Shown: positions 45,027-56,980 of the stretch, in pieces
Layout: each line of letters starts with the position of its first letter
How positions within the stretch are numbered: position 1 is the stretch's first letter
DNA from: Garcia nutans
Lineage: Eukaryota > Streptophyta > Magnoliopsida > Malpighiales > Euphorbiaceae
Assembly (NCBI GenBank): GCA_947685225.1
Contig: CANTUV010000031.1
Coordinates: forward strand, 65,701,001 to 65,765,000
Reading direction: 5' to 3'
DNA length: 64,000 bases
The notes under the pieces: model-generated
Seen by the model: only the letters and a program-made list of their open reading frames with translations
Database searches by the model: none
Told to the model about the DNA's origin: nothing
Program-made: the position numbers and the translations under genes

Positions 45027-48000
45027 ATGTCTAATTACGGTATATGTGTGTTCTTGGTGGTGGCCATGCTTGGCCTAAGAGCAGCCATTTCAACAGAAAA
45101 CTTCAACTATGGCGAAGCCCTTGACAAAACCTTGTTGTATTTTGAGGCACAGAGGTCAGGTAAACTTCCTTCTAATCAACGAGTCAAGTGGCGCGGTGAC
45201 TCGGGCCTCAAAGATGGGTTTCTTCAAGGGGTAATCACTCTTTTTTTTTTTTTAATAAAAGATCAAATTGGCATTTCTCTTCTAATAACTTATTAAATTT
45301 GATAGTGGAAATCACTATATGTTAATTACCACGAGACGCAGCAGCAACTTATCACTTCTTATGGGCAGCCCGCAAAATGCTCCCATAATGTGTAAGGCTC
45401 AGAGAAGGCTGAGACTCATATGGTCTATTATATGCAGTCTTTCCCTTTAGTTGCAAGAGATTGTTTTCATTATTCAAATTCACGACCTCAGATCCCACGG
45501 CGATAACTACCAAAACTCCCTCTTCAACTTAACACATCTTATACAGAGATATTAATCGCATTGATTTGCTAGTATTATAAATTCATAATAAAGATAATTT
45601 ATTTACAGTAATTGCATTTTTTTATAAATTGGTAATTGAATATGTTTGCAGGTGAACTTAGTGGGAGGGTACTATGATGCAGGAGATCATGTGAAATTTG
45701 GACTGCCAATGGCATTTAGTGTAACAATGCTTGCATGGGGAGCTATTGATTTCGGGAAGGAGCTGACTGCCTTGGACCAAATGGGACACACATTGTGGGC
45801 TATTAGATGGGGTACAGATTACTTTATGAAGGCTCATACACAAGCTAATGTTCTTTGGGCTCAGGTAATAACTGCTAAAACTTCCTATTTCGCATGATTA
45901 TTCAGCGGTTAAAAATTAGTGTTTGTTTTTTGAACTTTTAACTGTTGATTAGGATGTACAATATTATAATAATAGACAACTCCTATATAAATTGGGTGAA
46001 ATGCGGAATGGGAAAAACATTTTTATTATAATATAAGTGTTCTTTCCTTTTCTTTTCTAAAAAAAACAAGTGTTATTTCCTTCTCTAATTTTGCTTACCA
46101 AAAAGGAAAAAAATTATATATATGTATATCTCCTTTAATTTAAGTTGAATAGCCTTTTTTTTATTTTTCTAAGAACTTATGGCACCTGAGAATATATATA
46201 TATATATAAGTGGGTTTGAGAAACCCATGTTTTCCTTGCAACCAACATTGTTTACTCCCACCAACCAATACCAATATCTTTGTATTAGTAATTCAATAGT
46301 TAGTTGTTTATCTAATAGAGTAATCAAATGTAAGTTATTTAAATTTTAGTAATTCTTCTTTTAAGAATTTTCGATGTATTAAAAAATATTAAAATTTTAT
46401 GGTAAATTGCACTTTAAATAAAATGTTCAATTAACTATCTCGAGATTATTTGCTCAATTGTTGCTAAAAGTTTCATTTAACATATATGTATTACATTTGA
46501 CAAAAGACATATTTTGACTTAATAAGCTAAAATAAGTTAATAATCCTAAAATAAGCTGTTGACACAATTTCTCATATTTGCCATTTATTAGAATAGAGTT
46601 TTCGGCTTTCTGTGTGTGCTCACACGGCTTGAATATTATAAGCTATTATATTAAGGGATTTGTACAAAAGAAAATATTTTTAAAAATACATATTCTCTTT
46701 GTATATCATCGTTTAATATATATAATTGCATATGTCAGAAATATATGAATTTAAAAATAATAATATAATTAAAGTATGAAAATACAACAATCAAATTTTG
46801 TAAATATTATTGATTTTTTTTTAAAGAAAATAATTTTCACTTAAGCGTCAACTAGAATGGTCCAATATTTGATACGCAACATTTATTTGCCATATTTTCT
46901 TGTGGGATTCTTCTTCATGTGAGGATGTATTGTGTTAATTAATTGAAGTATGAAAACTCCAGGTCGGGGATGGTGACTCAGACCACTACTGTTGGGAGCG
47001 GGCGGAAGACATGACAACTCCAAGAACTGCATATAAGCTTGATCAATATCATCCTGGTTCAGATCTTGCTGGTGAAACTGCAGCTGCCTTAGCTGCATCC
47101 GCCATTGCTTTCAAGCCTTACAACTCTTCCTACTCCAATCTACTCTTAGTTCATGCAAAACAGGTCAACATCGATACATATAATGCTTATATATATGTAT
47201 ATATTATACTTTCAAATCTTATTCGATTGATGATTTTTTTAAAAAAAATCTGTTGCAGCTCTTCTCTTTTGCTGATAGATTTAGAGGTCTCTATGATGAC
47301 TCCATAGAAAATGCTAAGCAATTTTACACTTCCTCAGGCTATTCGGTTAGTGATACGTTTCCTTGACTTGTTGCATTGAGAGTAATTAAAGTGCTCGAAC
47401 ACCAAATTATTAAATGGCCAAAAGTATTAGTTTGTTATTAAATTTTATTTGGTCTATAAATGTATTAGGATGAGTTATTATGGGCTTCAGCATGGCTGTA
47501 TAGAGCAACTAATGATGAGTATTACCTCAAATATGTGGTGGATAATGCTGTATATATGAGCGGAACTGGATGGGCAGTCAGAGAATTCTCTTGGGATGAT
47601 AAATATGCTGGTGTGCAAATTCTACTTTCCAAGGTAATTTTTATTCAACAACGATAAACAATTTGAATTTCAAGACTTGGTTAATCTTTTACTGCTAATT
47701 ATAAACAAATGAATATCAGAAATTACAAATGTTAAACTGTATTACAGCCCTTGATTTTTTCAATTTAACAGTAAGTAAACAAGATGAATTATATATAACA
47801 AAGCATGTTGAAATTGATCTCAAATTGGGAATTAATAATTTTCTGTAACGTCTTGTAGTTTTGAATTATTGATCTCAAATTTGAATCCTGGTAGGAAAAT
47901 GAATATATAATATAGATGAATGGGTGCAGATAGTGCTGGACGGACATGGAGGTGCATACACATCGATCCTAAAGCAATATCAGGCCAAAGCAGATTACTT

Positions 48001-50453
48001 TGCATGTGCCTGTCTGAAAAAAAATGACGGCTACAACATTCGGACGACTCCTGGTACAGACACAGTGTTTGTTTTAATTTCCTATGTGTGTGTGTGTATA
48101 TATATATACAATTAATTAATGACGTTAATTAATTTATTCAACAGAAGGATTGATGTACGTCCGAGAATGGAACAACTTGCAGTATGCCTCTGCTGCTGCA
48201 TTACTTGTTGCCATTTACTCTGATTATCTTTCTGCTGCTAATGCCAAGCTCACTTGTCCAGAGGGGCAAATCCAACCTCAGGAGCTCCTCAATTTTGCCA
48301 AGTCTCAGGTACTTAACTAGTAGTAGTCGGACTTTGATTAATTCCAACTTCAGCTGTGAGATCATAATAGGTCATAAAATTGACTTAACGGAAAATAATT
48401 CACAAAAAAAAAATTAAAAAAATTGTATATTTCAATTTAAATTGACATCTCTAAGTCTAGTCCAAATTTTATTGTATCTAAATTTAATCATAACTTTATT
48501 TTAAAATTTTTAAAATATTTTAACTGGTTTTTTGGTTGGAATAAATGTTAAAAGAATTTGGATAATTTTTATATACATTTTATAATTTTATATTAATTTA
48601 AAAAATAATGAATTAATTAATCTTAACTTTAATAATTATTTCAAAATAAATTATTTTTTTATTTACTAAACTTCGAGATCAACTTATACACCTAATTATT
48701 ACAAATATAATCATTAGAATCTTTTCGTATGAGACTCCACTGTCAAACAGTTGCCTTTACTTAAAAGACTTGGCGACTCGAGTTGCCATTTTCTTGTGTA
48801 AAGCTGATTTTGGACTACAAATAATGAAAACGTTTCATGAGTCAATGAAATTCTGAAGTCAGTTTAAGTGCATAAAAATAAAAGGATATCTCTTTATTGT
48901 CCACTTGCTAACAAGACTTCTCCATTTATTTTTTTCAATAGAACAAAACATATAAAATTTGAAAAAAAATTTTATTATGCAACCAAAATTCATTTTGGTT
49001 AATTCTCTAAGTCGATGACGGAGGGAGGGAGATCAGAGAGGTTATGGTTCCCTAATCACCAAAATGTAATTATTTTAATATAATTAAAAAAAAGCAACGT
49101 ATTAAATAAGACCCCTCTTTATTTTACATAAAATTAATAATAGAATTGTGTATTCTGCAAGAAAAATGATCCCTTTTTTAAGGGGACAAAAACCCCGCCA
49201 TCACTGCTCTAAATGTTGATATTTGATTGAACAGGCCGACTATATTCTTGGTAAAAACCCCAAATCGATGAGCTATTTGGTTGGATATGGAACACAATAT
49301 CCAGTTCATGTTCACCACAGAGGTTCTTCAATTGCCTCAATATTTGCTCTCCAATCGGTTGTTGAATGCGTGGAAGGATTCGAAACATGGTATCGCCGGC
49401 CTGAGGGAAATCCTAATGTCATTTATGGAGCTCTCGTCGGAGGTCCTGATCAAAATGATAACTTCTCCGATGATCGTTGTAACTATGAACAAACTGAACC
49501 TACACTTTCTGGTTCTGCTCCTCTTGTTGGCCTCTTCTCCAAGCTTCAAACTGTACTTGGAGGAACAGGTACTTGTTTATCCAAATAAATCTATGTATAT
49601 GTAATAAATAAAATGTTAAAAATTTTGAATGGTTAAAAGAATTAAAATTTTTAAAAAGTTTATATAAATTTTAAATAATTTTAACAAAATTTCCCTCGAT
49701 CTCATTTTGACTAATTTTTGCAGGTTACTATCCTAAAAAATCACCAGAACTTCCCAAAACAACACCACCTGCTGGTGAGTTTTTGTTTCCATTTTTTTCA
49801 TACTTTATATATATATATATTCCTAAAAGTATAGATCTTTCTAATTTCATGCAATTGATGCATTAATGTTCTTCTATTATCAATTTTTTTCACTGTTCTA
49901 AATCAACTTTTATCTCCTTAACTATTTACAGGCTCCTATCGCCAAATGGCACAAGTACCCAACCCAAGCTCAGGCAAACATTAAATTTTTAAAAACATTA
50001 AATTTATTGCTAGTGATCATGACCTACTAAGGAAATTGAATAAACAAATTTCAATACGATACATATATAACATACAAGAAGTTCATAGACAATGTAATTA
50101 GCAATACTGTTGAAAGTTTGTCAAAATTTTTACATGATCTTAATAAAATTATTGGATTTGCAGGTGTTCCAGTAGAATTTCTTCACTCAATAACGAACAC
50201 ATGGACTGTTGGAATGACTACGTATTACCGGCACAAAGTAATAATAAAGAATACATCTCAGACGCCAATTACAAATCTAAAATTAGTGATAGAAGAGCTC
50301 ACAGGGTCTCTATGGGGACTATCTTCAACTTCAGAAAAAAATACCTATGAACTTCCTCAATGGCAACATGTCTTAGAACCTGGTTCCGAATGTAGCTTTG
50401 TTTACGTTCAAGAAGGGCCCCAAGCTAAGGTTACAGTTCAAAGCTACCACTGA
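45027..50453 (+). CDS. GH9 class C endo-1,4-beta-glucanase with CBM49
   Basis: A secreted cellulase-type enzyme that cleaves internal beta-1,4-glucan bonds in the cell wall. Exons: 45027-45230, 45652-45864, 46963-47163, 47259-47345, 47469-47633, 47930-48053, 48145-48308, 49235-49568, 49724-49774, 49932-49973 and 50164-50453. All sites are GT-AG except the donor after 49973, which is GC. Joined length is 625 codons with stop, normal for class C. Residues 1-23 form a signal peptide (MSNYGICVFLVVAMLGLRAA). The catalytic domain follows, with YYDAGDHVKF (catalytic Asp region, 75-84), signature HVHHRGSS (411-418) and DDRCNYEQTEPT with the acid Glu at about 474. A Pro-rich linker leads to a CBM49 (about 530-622: SITNTWTVG, NLKLVIEELTGSLWGLS, PGSECSFVYVQ) ending VTVQSYH. 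No stop or frameshift was seen. The 42-nt exon 49932-49973 is optional in frame. Arabidopsis GH9C proteins are the reference family. Confidence 0.95.
45361..45530 (-). mobile_element. Au-like SINE in GH9 intron 1
   Basis: Read on the minus strand: a tRNA-like head with a B-box-like GGTCGTGAATTTGAAT, then AAACAATCTCTTGCAA, AAGACTGCATATAATAGACC and a 3' end GCGGGCTGCCC. This order matches the widespread plant Au SINE (head, CTCTTGCA, CTGCGTACAATAGACC, CGGGCTGCCC end) with many substitutions. It is tRNA-derived, without coding capacity. It lies antisense to the gene, away from both splice sites. Ends are approximate; no target-site duplication was identified. Confidence 0.7.
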
Positions 50454-50919
50454 TAAATGACAGTTCTTGGGAATTACATTCAAAACTGCTTACTAGCCCA
50501 ATACACCGAGTGAATCCTCTTCTTTTTGTTTTTCATTTTTGACCAAATTTTTCTGCTCTTTAGTTTCATACGGAAATTTATAAATATTGTAGAATTAATT
50601 TTCTGATGAAAATTTGGGATTTTCTTCCCCAAACTTATGTACAATTTAAGAAATCATAGGCGTTGTGCGAAATATTAAACTGTAATCGTTATGTTGATAT
50701 TGTAACTATTGTTTATCATTATTAGTATCCCACTATAATGATTCTTTTCCTCATTTACTCAAACTCAAACTATTGGAGCCACTGTTGCACACTAGCATAG
50801 CCATATGAGAACAACTTGGGTTACAATCTATGTATCAAATTGCCATATCATGAAATATGGAATGATTACCAATATATGTCATGTACGTAAAGTGTATGAC
50901 ATGATTTCTTCTTGTATTG
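50454..50919 (+). other. GH9 3' UTR and downstream sequence
   Basis: T-rich sequence after the stop, with no further gene. The polyadenylation site cannot be placed with confidence. Confidence 0.5.
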
Positions 50920-51326
50920 TAGGCAAAATATATAATTTGGTTACTGTATTATACTGCTTTTTTTTTTTTCTATTGAATCTTTATATTTTAATTGTGACAT
51001 ATTAAGCTCTTGTATATTATTGTTTAATGCTGAGTTTACCCTTTTTTAACTATACGTTTGGGCATGAAGCAGAAGCACCGTGAAGCTCGTGTTAACTTAA
51101 TTTTTCATGTATATAAAAAGAAAAGCAAAAAGTATCATTTTGGCTACTTATTATATTATTTTTTATATTAAGCCCTCTATTACAATGACGTCAAAAATAT
51201 CTATTAAAAAGGGTCAACTTAGCATGAGACAATAATATACAGAGGCTCAATAAATCTCAATTAAAGTATAAGAATTCAATAGAAAAAAAATACTAAAATA
51301 CATGGGCCAAATGTATTTTGCCTATA
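50920..51326. mobile_element. Foldback / MITE-like element
   Basis: The left arm (50920-51060: TAGGCAAAATATATAATTTGG, TTTCTATTGAATCTTTATA, TATATTATTGTTTAATGCTGA) is repeated in inverted form at 51195-51326 (ending CCAAATGTATTTTGCCTATA). Arms of about 130-140 bp surround about 130 bp of unrelated spacer. No coding region. A target-site duplication could not be fixed. Confidence 0.7.
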
Positions 51327-52477
51327 TTAGCGTCATATCAAAATATAGAATAATAAAAGTTATTGTTTCGTTATATCACAATAGAACTTTTTGATTATGA
51401 GTCTCGTGAATATGTGGGTGAGGAGAATGAATACTTGATATATGCTTAATAAAATATTAATTGACTACAATAGCCATAAAAAATTTGTGGTAGACATATT
51501 GAATATTGATAGTTAGCAAAATTAGAATTAAAATTTGTTGTTGGAAATCACAAGAGACCTCTTTATGATATTTTTTATGATAGATTGACGTAATGGAAGT
51601 TAATAACAAAAAGAGTATAGTTGCTATAAATATGTTTAGTCTAAGAATTCTCAAGTAAATAGATAAAATGAGAGAAAAGTTTATCTATTAAATTTTTATT
51701 GAAATATGAAAACTACCTTCACCCTTTTAAAAAGTTACAATATATAAGATTAAGGTTATAAAAACCCTAATTGTAAATAATTTTTTTTTTAAAAAAAAAG
51801 GCAATAGGCTGCCAAAATAAGATGAATTACATATATAGAAATAAAATATTAAACAAGATAGATAAAATACTAAAATGACGCATCGATCCAAAATTCCTAC
51901 AAAAAATAAAGAAAGAAACAAATATCTATCAAAAGCTATCATAAATAGCAAAACGTGTTTTTCGAAGATTAAACGTTGGAATTTGACTGAAAAGTGTTGG
52001 ACATCACTGCAAAGTAGTGATTTGGAAAAATTACTCCCCTCCATTATTTTGTATAAAATTTTTTCATGTTTTACCACTTATATTTTAATCATTTTATAAA
52101 AGTATATAATAAGCTTAAAATAAACCAAAAATAAACTTACAAAAATTATCATGTGTAGAATAAACTCATAATAAATTATATAAATCTTGTAAATTGGTAA
52201 ACTAATCATAAATTCTTATAAATTTGAACACATTTTGAAAATCTAGTAAATTTGAATTTTTTTTTAAATTTTTTTTTGGCATTTTTGTCAAAAACCCAGT
52301 TATTTTGACTCATTGGCCAATTTTCCATTGGACTAGGACCTTAGAACGCTCAATTTGCAATTTCAACTTTTGGCAATAATTATCAAATTGTTACTATAGC
52401 AGTTTTCTATCAAATAACTCCATGAAAGTTACGACTATCTATTCCGTATAATTTCCCCTAGGCTAGAGAAAATTTGC
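51327..52477. other. Intergenic sequence
   Basis: AT-rich. Short open stretches on both strands (for example 51727-52077) lack any recognisable motif and are not supported as genes. Confidence 0.5.
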
Positions 52478-52870
52478 TCATGAATTATCAACAATGGCAT
52501 CTTTATCAAAGGAGTCCCTTTGAAAAGGAATCAAATACTTCACATTAAAAACATCATCGGTAAGGATATGACTTGGCAATTTGAGACGGTCAGCATTAGG
52601 ATTAATTTTCTCAATGATCTCCATAGGACCAATCTTTTTGGCAGAAAGCTTATTATAGTTTCTAGTTGAGAAGCGTTCTTTAGTGAGGACAGCCCATACA
52701 AAATCTCCCACCTTGAATTCAACATGGAGGTGCTTATGGTCTATAGCTTGCTTGTACTTGGCATTGGTCTAAAGTAAGTTCGCATGCACTACCTTGAATT
52801 TTCTACATATTAGCCACAAAATCTATTGCTTTTCCATGCACTCTGTTTTTATGAGGTAGAGGAATAAGAT
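52478..52870 (-). pseudogene. Ty3/gypsy integrase C-terminal fragment
   Basis: 52478-52711 encodes VGDFVWAVLTKERF-like (MGDFVWAVLTKERF), YNKLSAKKIGPMEIIEKINP and DVFNVKYLIPFQ, the GPY/F-like C-terminal module of Ty3/gypsy integrases with its terminal tail. Just upstream (52711-52870) TNAKYKQAIDHKH and PLPHKNRVHGKAIDFVANM are readable in other frames. The rest of pol is missing; the TAT-4 LTR starts at 52925. It differs from the CHR-2 and CHR-4 integrases, so it derives from a third gypsy family. Confidence 0.8.
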
Positions 52871-52924
52871 ATAAAGGACCCTAGGCACAATAGAGTACAC
52901 AACCTAAAATGGGTTGAAACCAAT

Positions 52925-54920
52925 TGTGAGCGAAAATTTTTACCCCCACTTCTATGTAAAATAGTTCTTGTGACTTCGGCACTGTTAGGCTCAGGTCTTT
53001 AGAGAACACGGGCCTAAACTTAGAGAAAATGGAGTCGCCACCCGGACGGGTCAGGAAAAAAAAAAGGGGCGGATGACTCGATTCCTAAGGAATCTCCAAC
53101 CCCTTATTGGGTTTGAAAAGTTAGGCATGTGTGGGGAATGTGAGAATGACCTAACACCCCCACAATATCCGGTTCATTAGAACCGGCCTCCTTTTTCGGT
53201 CTTAATATTATAAAATTCTTAAATATAATGACATTATCCATACTACATGTGATCACAAGAATAAATAAATACTTTATTAAAATCACAATGAATTCAAACA
53301 AGATAAATAAATAGACACCCATCCAAAGATGGAAACATGTCCTTACATCGTCTAATGTCTAAACTAATAGGACATCCATCAAAAGGTGAAAACGTATCCT
53401 TTAAATTAATCCCAAATATGAAAATAATTTAAATTACATGAAGCTTAATTAAAGAGGTATCCATAAAGTGGAGACATACCTCTTACATTATTAATAAATA
53501 AATAATAATAAAGAAAATATTCATCCATTCATTCATTATAAATTAAATAAATCAACCATCAAAATTTAAGTAAATCATTCATAAAATATATATAACCAAT
53601 TACATAATCAAATCTAAAACTAAATAAAGCAATAAAAATTTAAATTTAAGTTTACATCTTGAATTAGGATTTCTCGAATGAAATTAGGGTTTAGAGGGTT
53701 TATGTTTAAAAATTAAGGTTTTAGGGTTTTGGAATTTTTATGAAAATAACTTAGGGTTTAGGGTTTAAGAAAAGATTAAGGTTTATGAAAATAGGATTAA
53801 AGTTGTTTACATTATAAACAATATAGTTATTGTAGTATTTGCTTTCCATGAAAGATATGAACAATCATCGAAGCTTAATATGTTGTATTTAAATAGATTC
53901 AATTTTAGAGACATACCTTCGTTTGTTGATTCCACCAATAATCAAACTTTGATCCAAACTTTCATCTGCACCAACCTTATTTTTGTTGGTTGAATTGAGA
54001 ATAAGACAGTAAGTTACCGCCTTGTTAATACCTTCTCTGTCTGATAGTTGAGTTGCTCCTCCCTTGCTCTCTCTGTCTCTATTGCTCTTTTTTTAATAAT
54101 TAAGGTTTTGTAAAACTGCTACTGTCTCTTTCTTTTCTCTGTCGCTCAAGTTCTTTGAAGTTAAAAGTCCCTACTTCCTAGTTGCTTCCTCTTCCTAAGA
54201 GTTCCTAGAGTTCAAAAGTCCATTCAAGTTAAAAGTTTGTGAAGGCTGCTCTTTACTAAAAGTTTTCCTAATAGCTACTGCCATTCAAAGTCCAAAAGAA
54301 AAAGGCTCCTATCCCAGAAAATTCAAAAGTCCCCCACTCTATTTTTCATCCCGTTATTTTATAGGCAATTATCAATAAAAAAAACATAATATGATAAGGA
54401 AACATAATATGTTAAGGAAATAAATTAAAGCGTCCGAGCTTAATAAGGTTTAGGTAAAAATTGGCAAGCTCGCTGGCACACGGGCTTGCGGGCTGCAAGG
54501 ACACTGTTGGGCTACTGGGCAAGCGTCACTGGGCTGTTGGAAGTTAAGGCGAGCTGCGCTTGTGAGGATCGTGAGGGCCAGGACAAAGGACGTGCAAGCT
54601 GGCTCGCAATTCACAACAGGCATGGTATGGGAGTAGCAATTCGCAGCAGGCCTAGAGGCTTGTGGTAAATTGGATTGCCACCCGGCAGCACTTAGTGCTG
54701 CTGCATGTCGCTCATCGATTCATCCGATATTTTTATTTTTTATATTATTTATAATTTCTTTTTCCCATTTTATTTTAAATAATAAATATTATATTATTAT
54801 TACTAAAATAAATAATAAATATTATAAAAATTATTTTGGACTATTTTAAATATTTAAATTTTACTTAATTGCCTTTTAATTAGTGTCGAACTGGACTTGG
54901 TCAAAAAATAAGGGTCTACA
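52925..54920 (-). mobile_element. 3' LTR of TAT-4
   Basis: On the minus strand it starts TGTAGACCC (54920) and ends TCGCTCACA (52925), 1996 bp. It is homologous over most of its length to the TAT-3 LTRs, including the GGGTGGCGACTCCATTTTCTC, AAGACCGAAAAAGGAGGCC and AAGTTTGGATCAAAGTTTGA blocks. The part near 54430-54720 is GC-richer and not shared. The purine-rich stretch AGTAGGAGGCAAAC (minus strand) precedes it. Confidence 0.88.
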
Positions 54921-56583
54921 GTTTGCCTCCTACTTAAACGATATGAGACTTTCAGTAGAAGAGAGTGAAAAGTAGCATGACTTTGAGCTGATTCAGATTT
55001 GGCTTCCTTTTAACTGGTTGCTCCATTTTTTTAATGGATTGTGGGTCTTTACCACTAAAAATGGATCTTTATCCATTGGAGATCAGGTCTTTACCCTTAA
55101 AACATGGATCTTTATCCATGAAAATTAGGTCTTTACCCTTAAAATATGGATTTTTATCCATTGGAGATCGAGTCTTCACCCTTGAAATATGGATCTTTAT
55201 CCTTTAGAAATCGAGTCTTTACCCTTAAAATATGGATCTTTATCCATTGGAGATCGGGTCTTTACCTTAAAAACATGGATATTTATCCATTGGAAATCAG
55301 GTCTTTACCCTTAAAACATGGATCTTTATCCATTAAAGATCAGGTCTTTACCCTTGAAATATGGATCTTTATCCATTGGACATCGGGTCTTTACCCTTAA
55401 AATATGGATCTTTATCCATTGGAGATTGAGTCTTTATCCTTGAAACATGGATCTTTATCCATTGGAGATCGGATCTTTACCATTGAAATATGGATCTTTA
55501 TCTATTGGAGATTGGGTCTTTACCCTTGAAACATGAATCTTTATTCATTGGGAATTGGGCCTTTGCCCTTGAAACATGGATCTTTACCCATTGAAAATCG
55601 GGTCTTTACCCTTAAAATATGGATCATTATCCATTGGAGATCGGGTCTTTATTTTTGAAACATGGATCTTTATCCATTAGAGATATGGTCTTTACCCTTT
55701 AAATATGGATCTTTATCCATTGGAGATCAAGTCTTTACCCTTGAAACATGGATCTTTATCCATTGGAGATCGAGTATTTACCCTTGAAACATGGATCTTT
55801 ATCCATTGGGAATCGGGTCTTTACTCTTGAAACATGGATTTTATCCATTAGTAATTAGGTCTCTACCCTTGAAACATGGCTCTTTATCCATTGGACATAT
55901 GTCCTACATTGGCTTCAGCTCTTCTAGCTGGACTGATCTTTTGTCTTTTGCATCTTTATTTCTTTTGAGATTCTTACTCTCTTCTTGTTTTCCTCTTTTC
56001 ATTCTCTTTTTTCTCTTTTGCACTTTTGCAACTTTTGCAAAAAATTCAGCCATTTTTTAGTTGTCCCTCCTTCCATCTCCTTGCCCCTCGCATGGCAAAA
56101 TATTGAAAGTGAGTTTGAAAATATCAAGCATAAACTCAAAAAATTGAAAGGAGAAACTTTGCCCCCTGTATAGGCTCAAACCAATAAATTTTCCCATGAA
56201 GGCTCATATTGATGTTTGTGTTGTCTAGTTCTTCGCACAAGCATGCATTTCTTCTTTTGCAAAGTGACTGGAGCTTTCTCAAGCAATGGGCCTTCCATGC
56301 CCTCTGATTCCATATCTGCTTCATGTTTTCTTCATAGAGTATTGTTGTTCACTTTGACAAAGGATAGGCAATACAAAAAAATGTAGTGTGATATGCTCAT
56401 GTATGCATGACATGCATGAATAATACTTATAGTGGTTCCATTGACTCACAGACCAAGGTGATCAGTTGAAGTGTTCTCAAGGATTTCTTCCATATGCTCA
56501 TTTAGGTCTTGCATTGAAATGATAGAAGGCTTCACATTTATGGCTTTTATCTTCCAAGATGAAATCATGAGTAGTGGAGGCCC
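54921..56583 (-). mobile_element. Internal 3' region of TAT-4, truncated by CHR-4
   Basis: 56100-56580 is homologous to 37920-38420 of TAT-3 and 55020-55900 is the same tandem array type. No gag or pol remains. It is cut at 56583/56584 by the CHR-4 LTR; the rest of TAT-4 must lie beyond the window. Confidence 0.8.
55020..55900 (-). repeat. Tandem array in TAT-4 (ATGGATCTTTATCCATTGGA unit)
   Basis: About twenty units near 40-45 bp, containing GGTCTTTACCCTTGAAACAT and GGATCTTTATCCATTGGAG. It is the reverse complement of the TAT-3 array at 38560-39400. Open stretches inside are repeat artefacts. Confidence 0.93.
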
Positions 56584-56942
56584 TGTAACACCCCTATATC
56601 CCGTATACGTACATAGCATGCTAATACGATCGTAATATACGTATATTGAATATAGAAATGCCATAATAAAGAAAATAATGACTCATCCCTTTTCAAAACA
56701 TGAACAAGTTTGAATCATTTAAAAGAAATTATAAAAGACCAAAAGATAAAATGTTTAATTAAAAGCAGCGGAAAGTATAACAAATATTTACAAATGTTTA
56801 TACATCAAAACTCAAATTTTACAAAACATAAAATATATATACATGTTTTGCAGTGTCTTCGATCTTTAAGCTCCATTCTCAAAGTCTCAAAATCTAGACT
56901 CTACTCAGTCTAGCGGAACTCTCCGGTTCTTCTCTGTCACCT

Positions 56943-56980
56943 GCGCGATGAATCACAATCGCGCTAAGCCAATGGCTTAG
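56943..56980 (-). other. CHR paired hairpin
   Basis: GCGCGAT (56943-56949), an 8-base loop, ATCGCGC (56958-56964), then CTAAGCC / GGCTTAG ending at 56980. Confidence 0.8.

Noticed and set aside
51727..52077. Possible 116-codon membrane protein on the minus strand
   Set aside because: AT-rich hydrophobic frame with no start context, no homologous motif and no TATA-linked structure.
54486..54668. Short GC-rich reading frame in the TAT-4 LTR
   Set aside because: Lies in the variable part of an LTR; composition alone keeps it open.
55146..56060. Open frames of repeated LSIGD/YPLEIGS-like words
   Set aside because: Translation of the TAT-4 tandem array; the same holds for 38575-39418.
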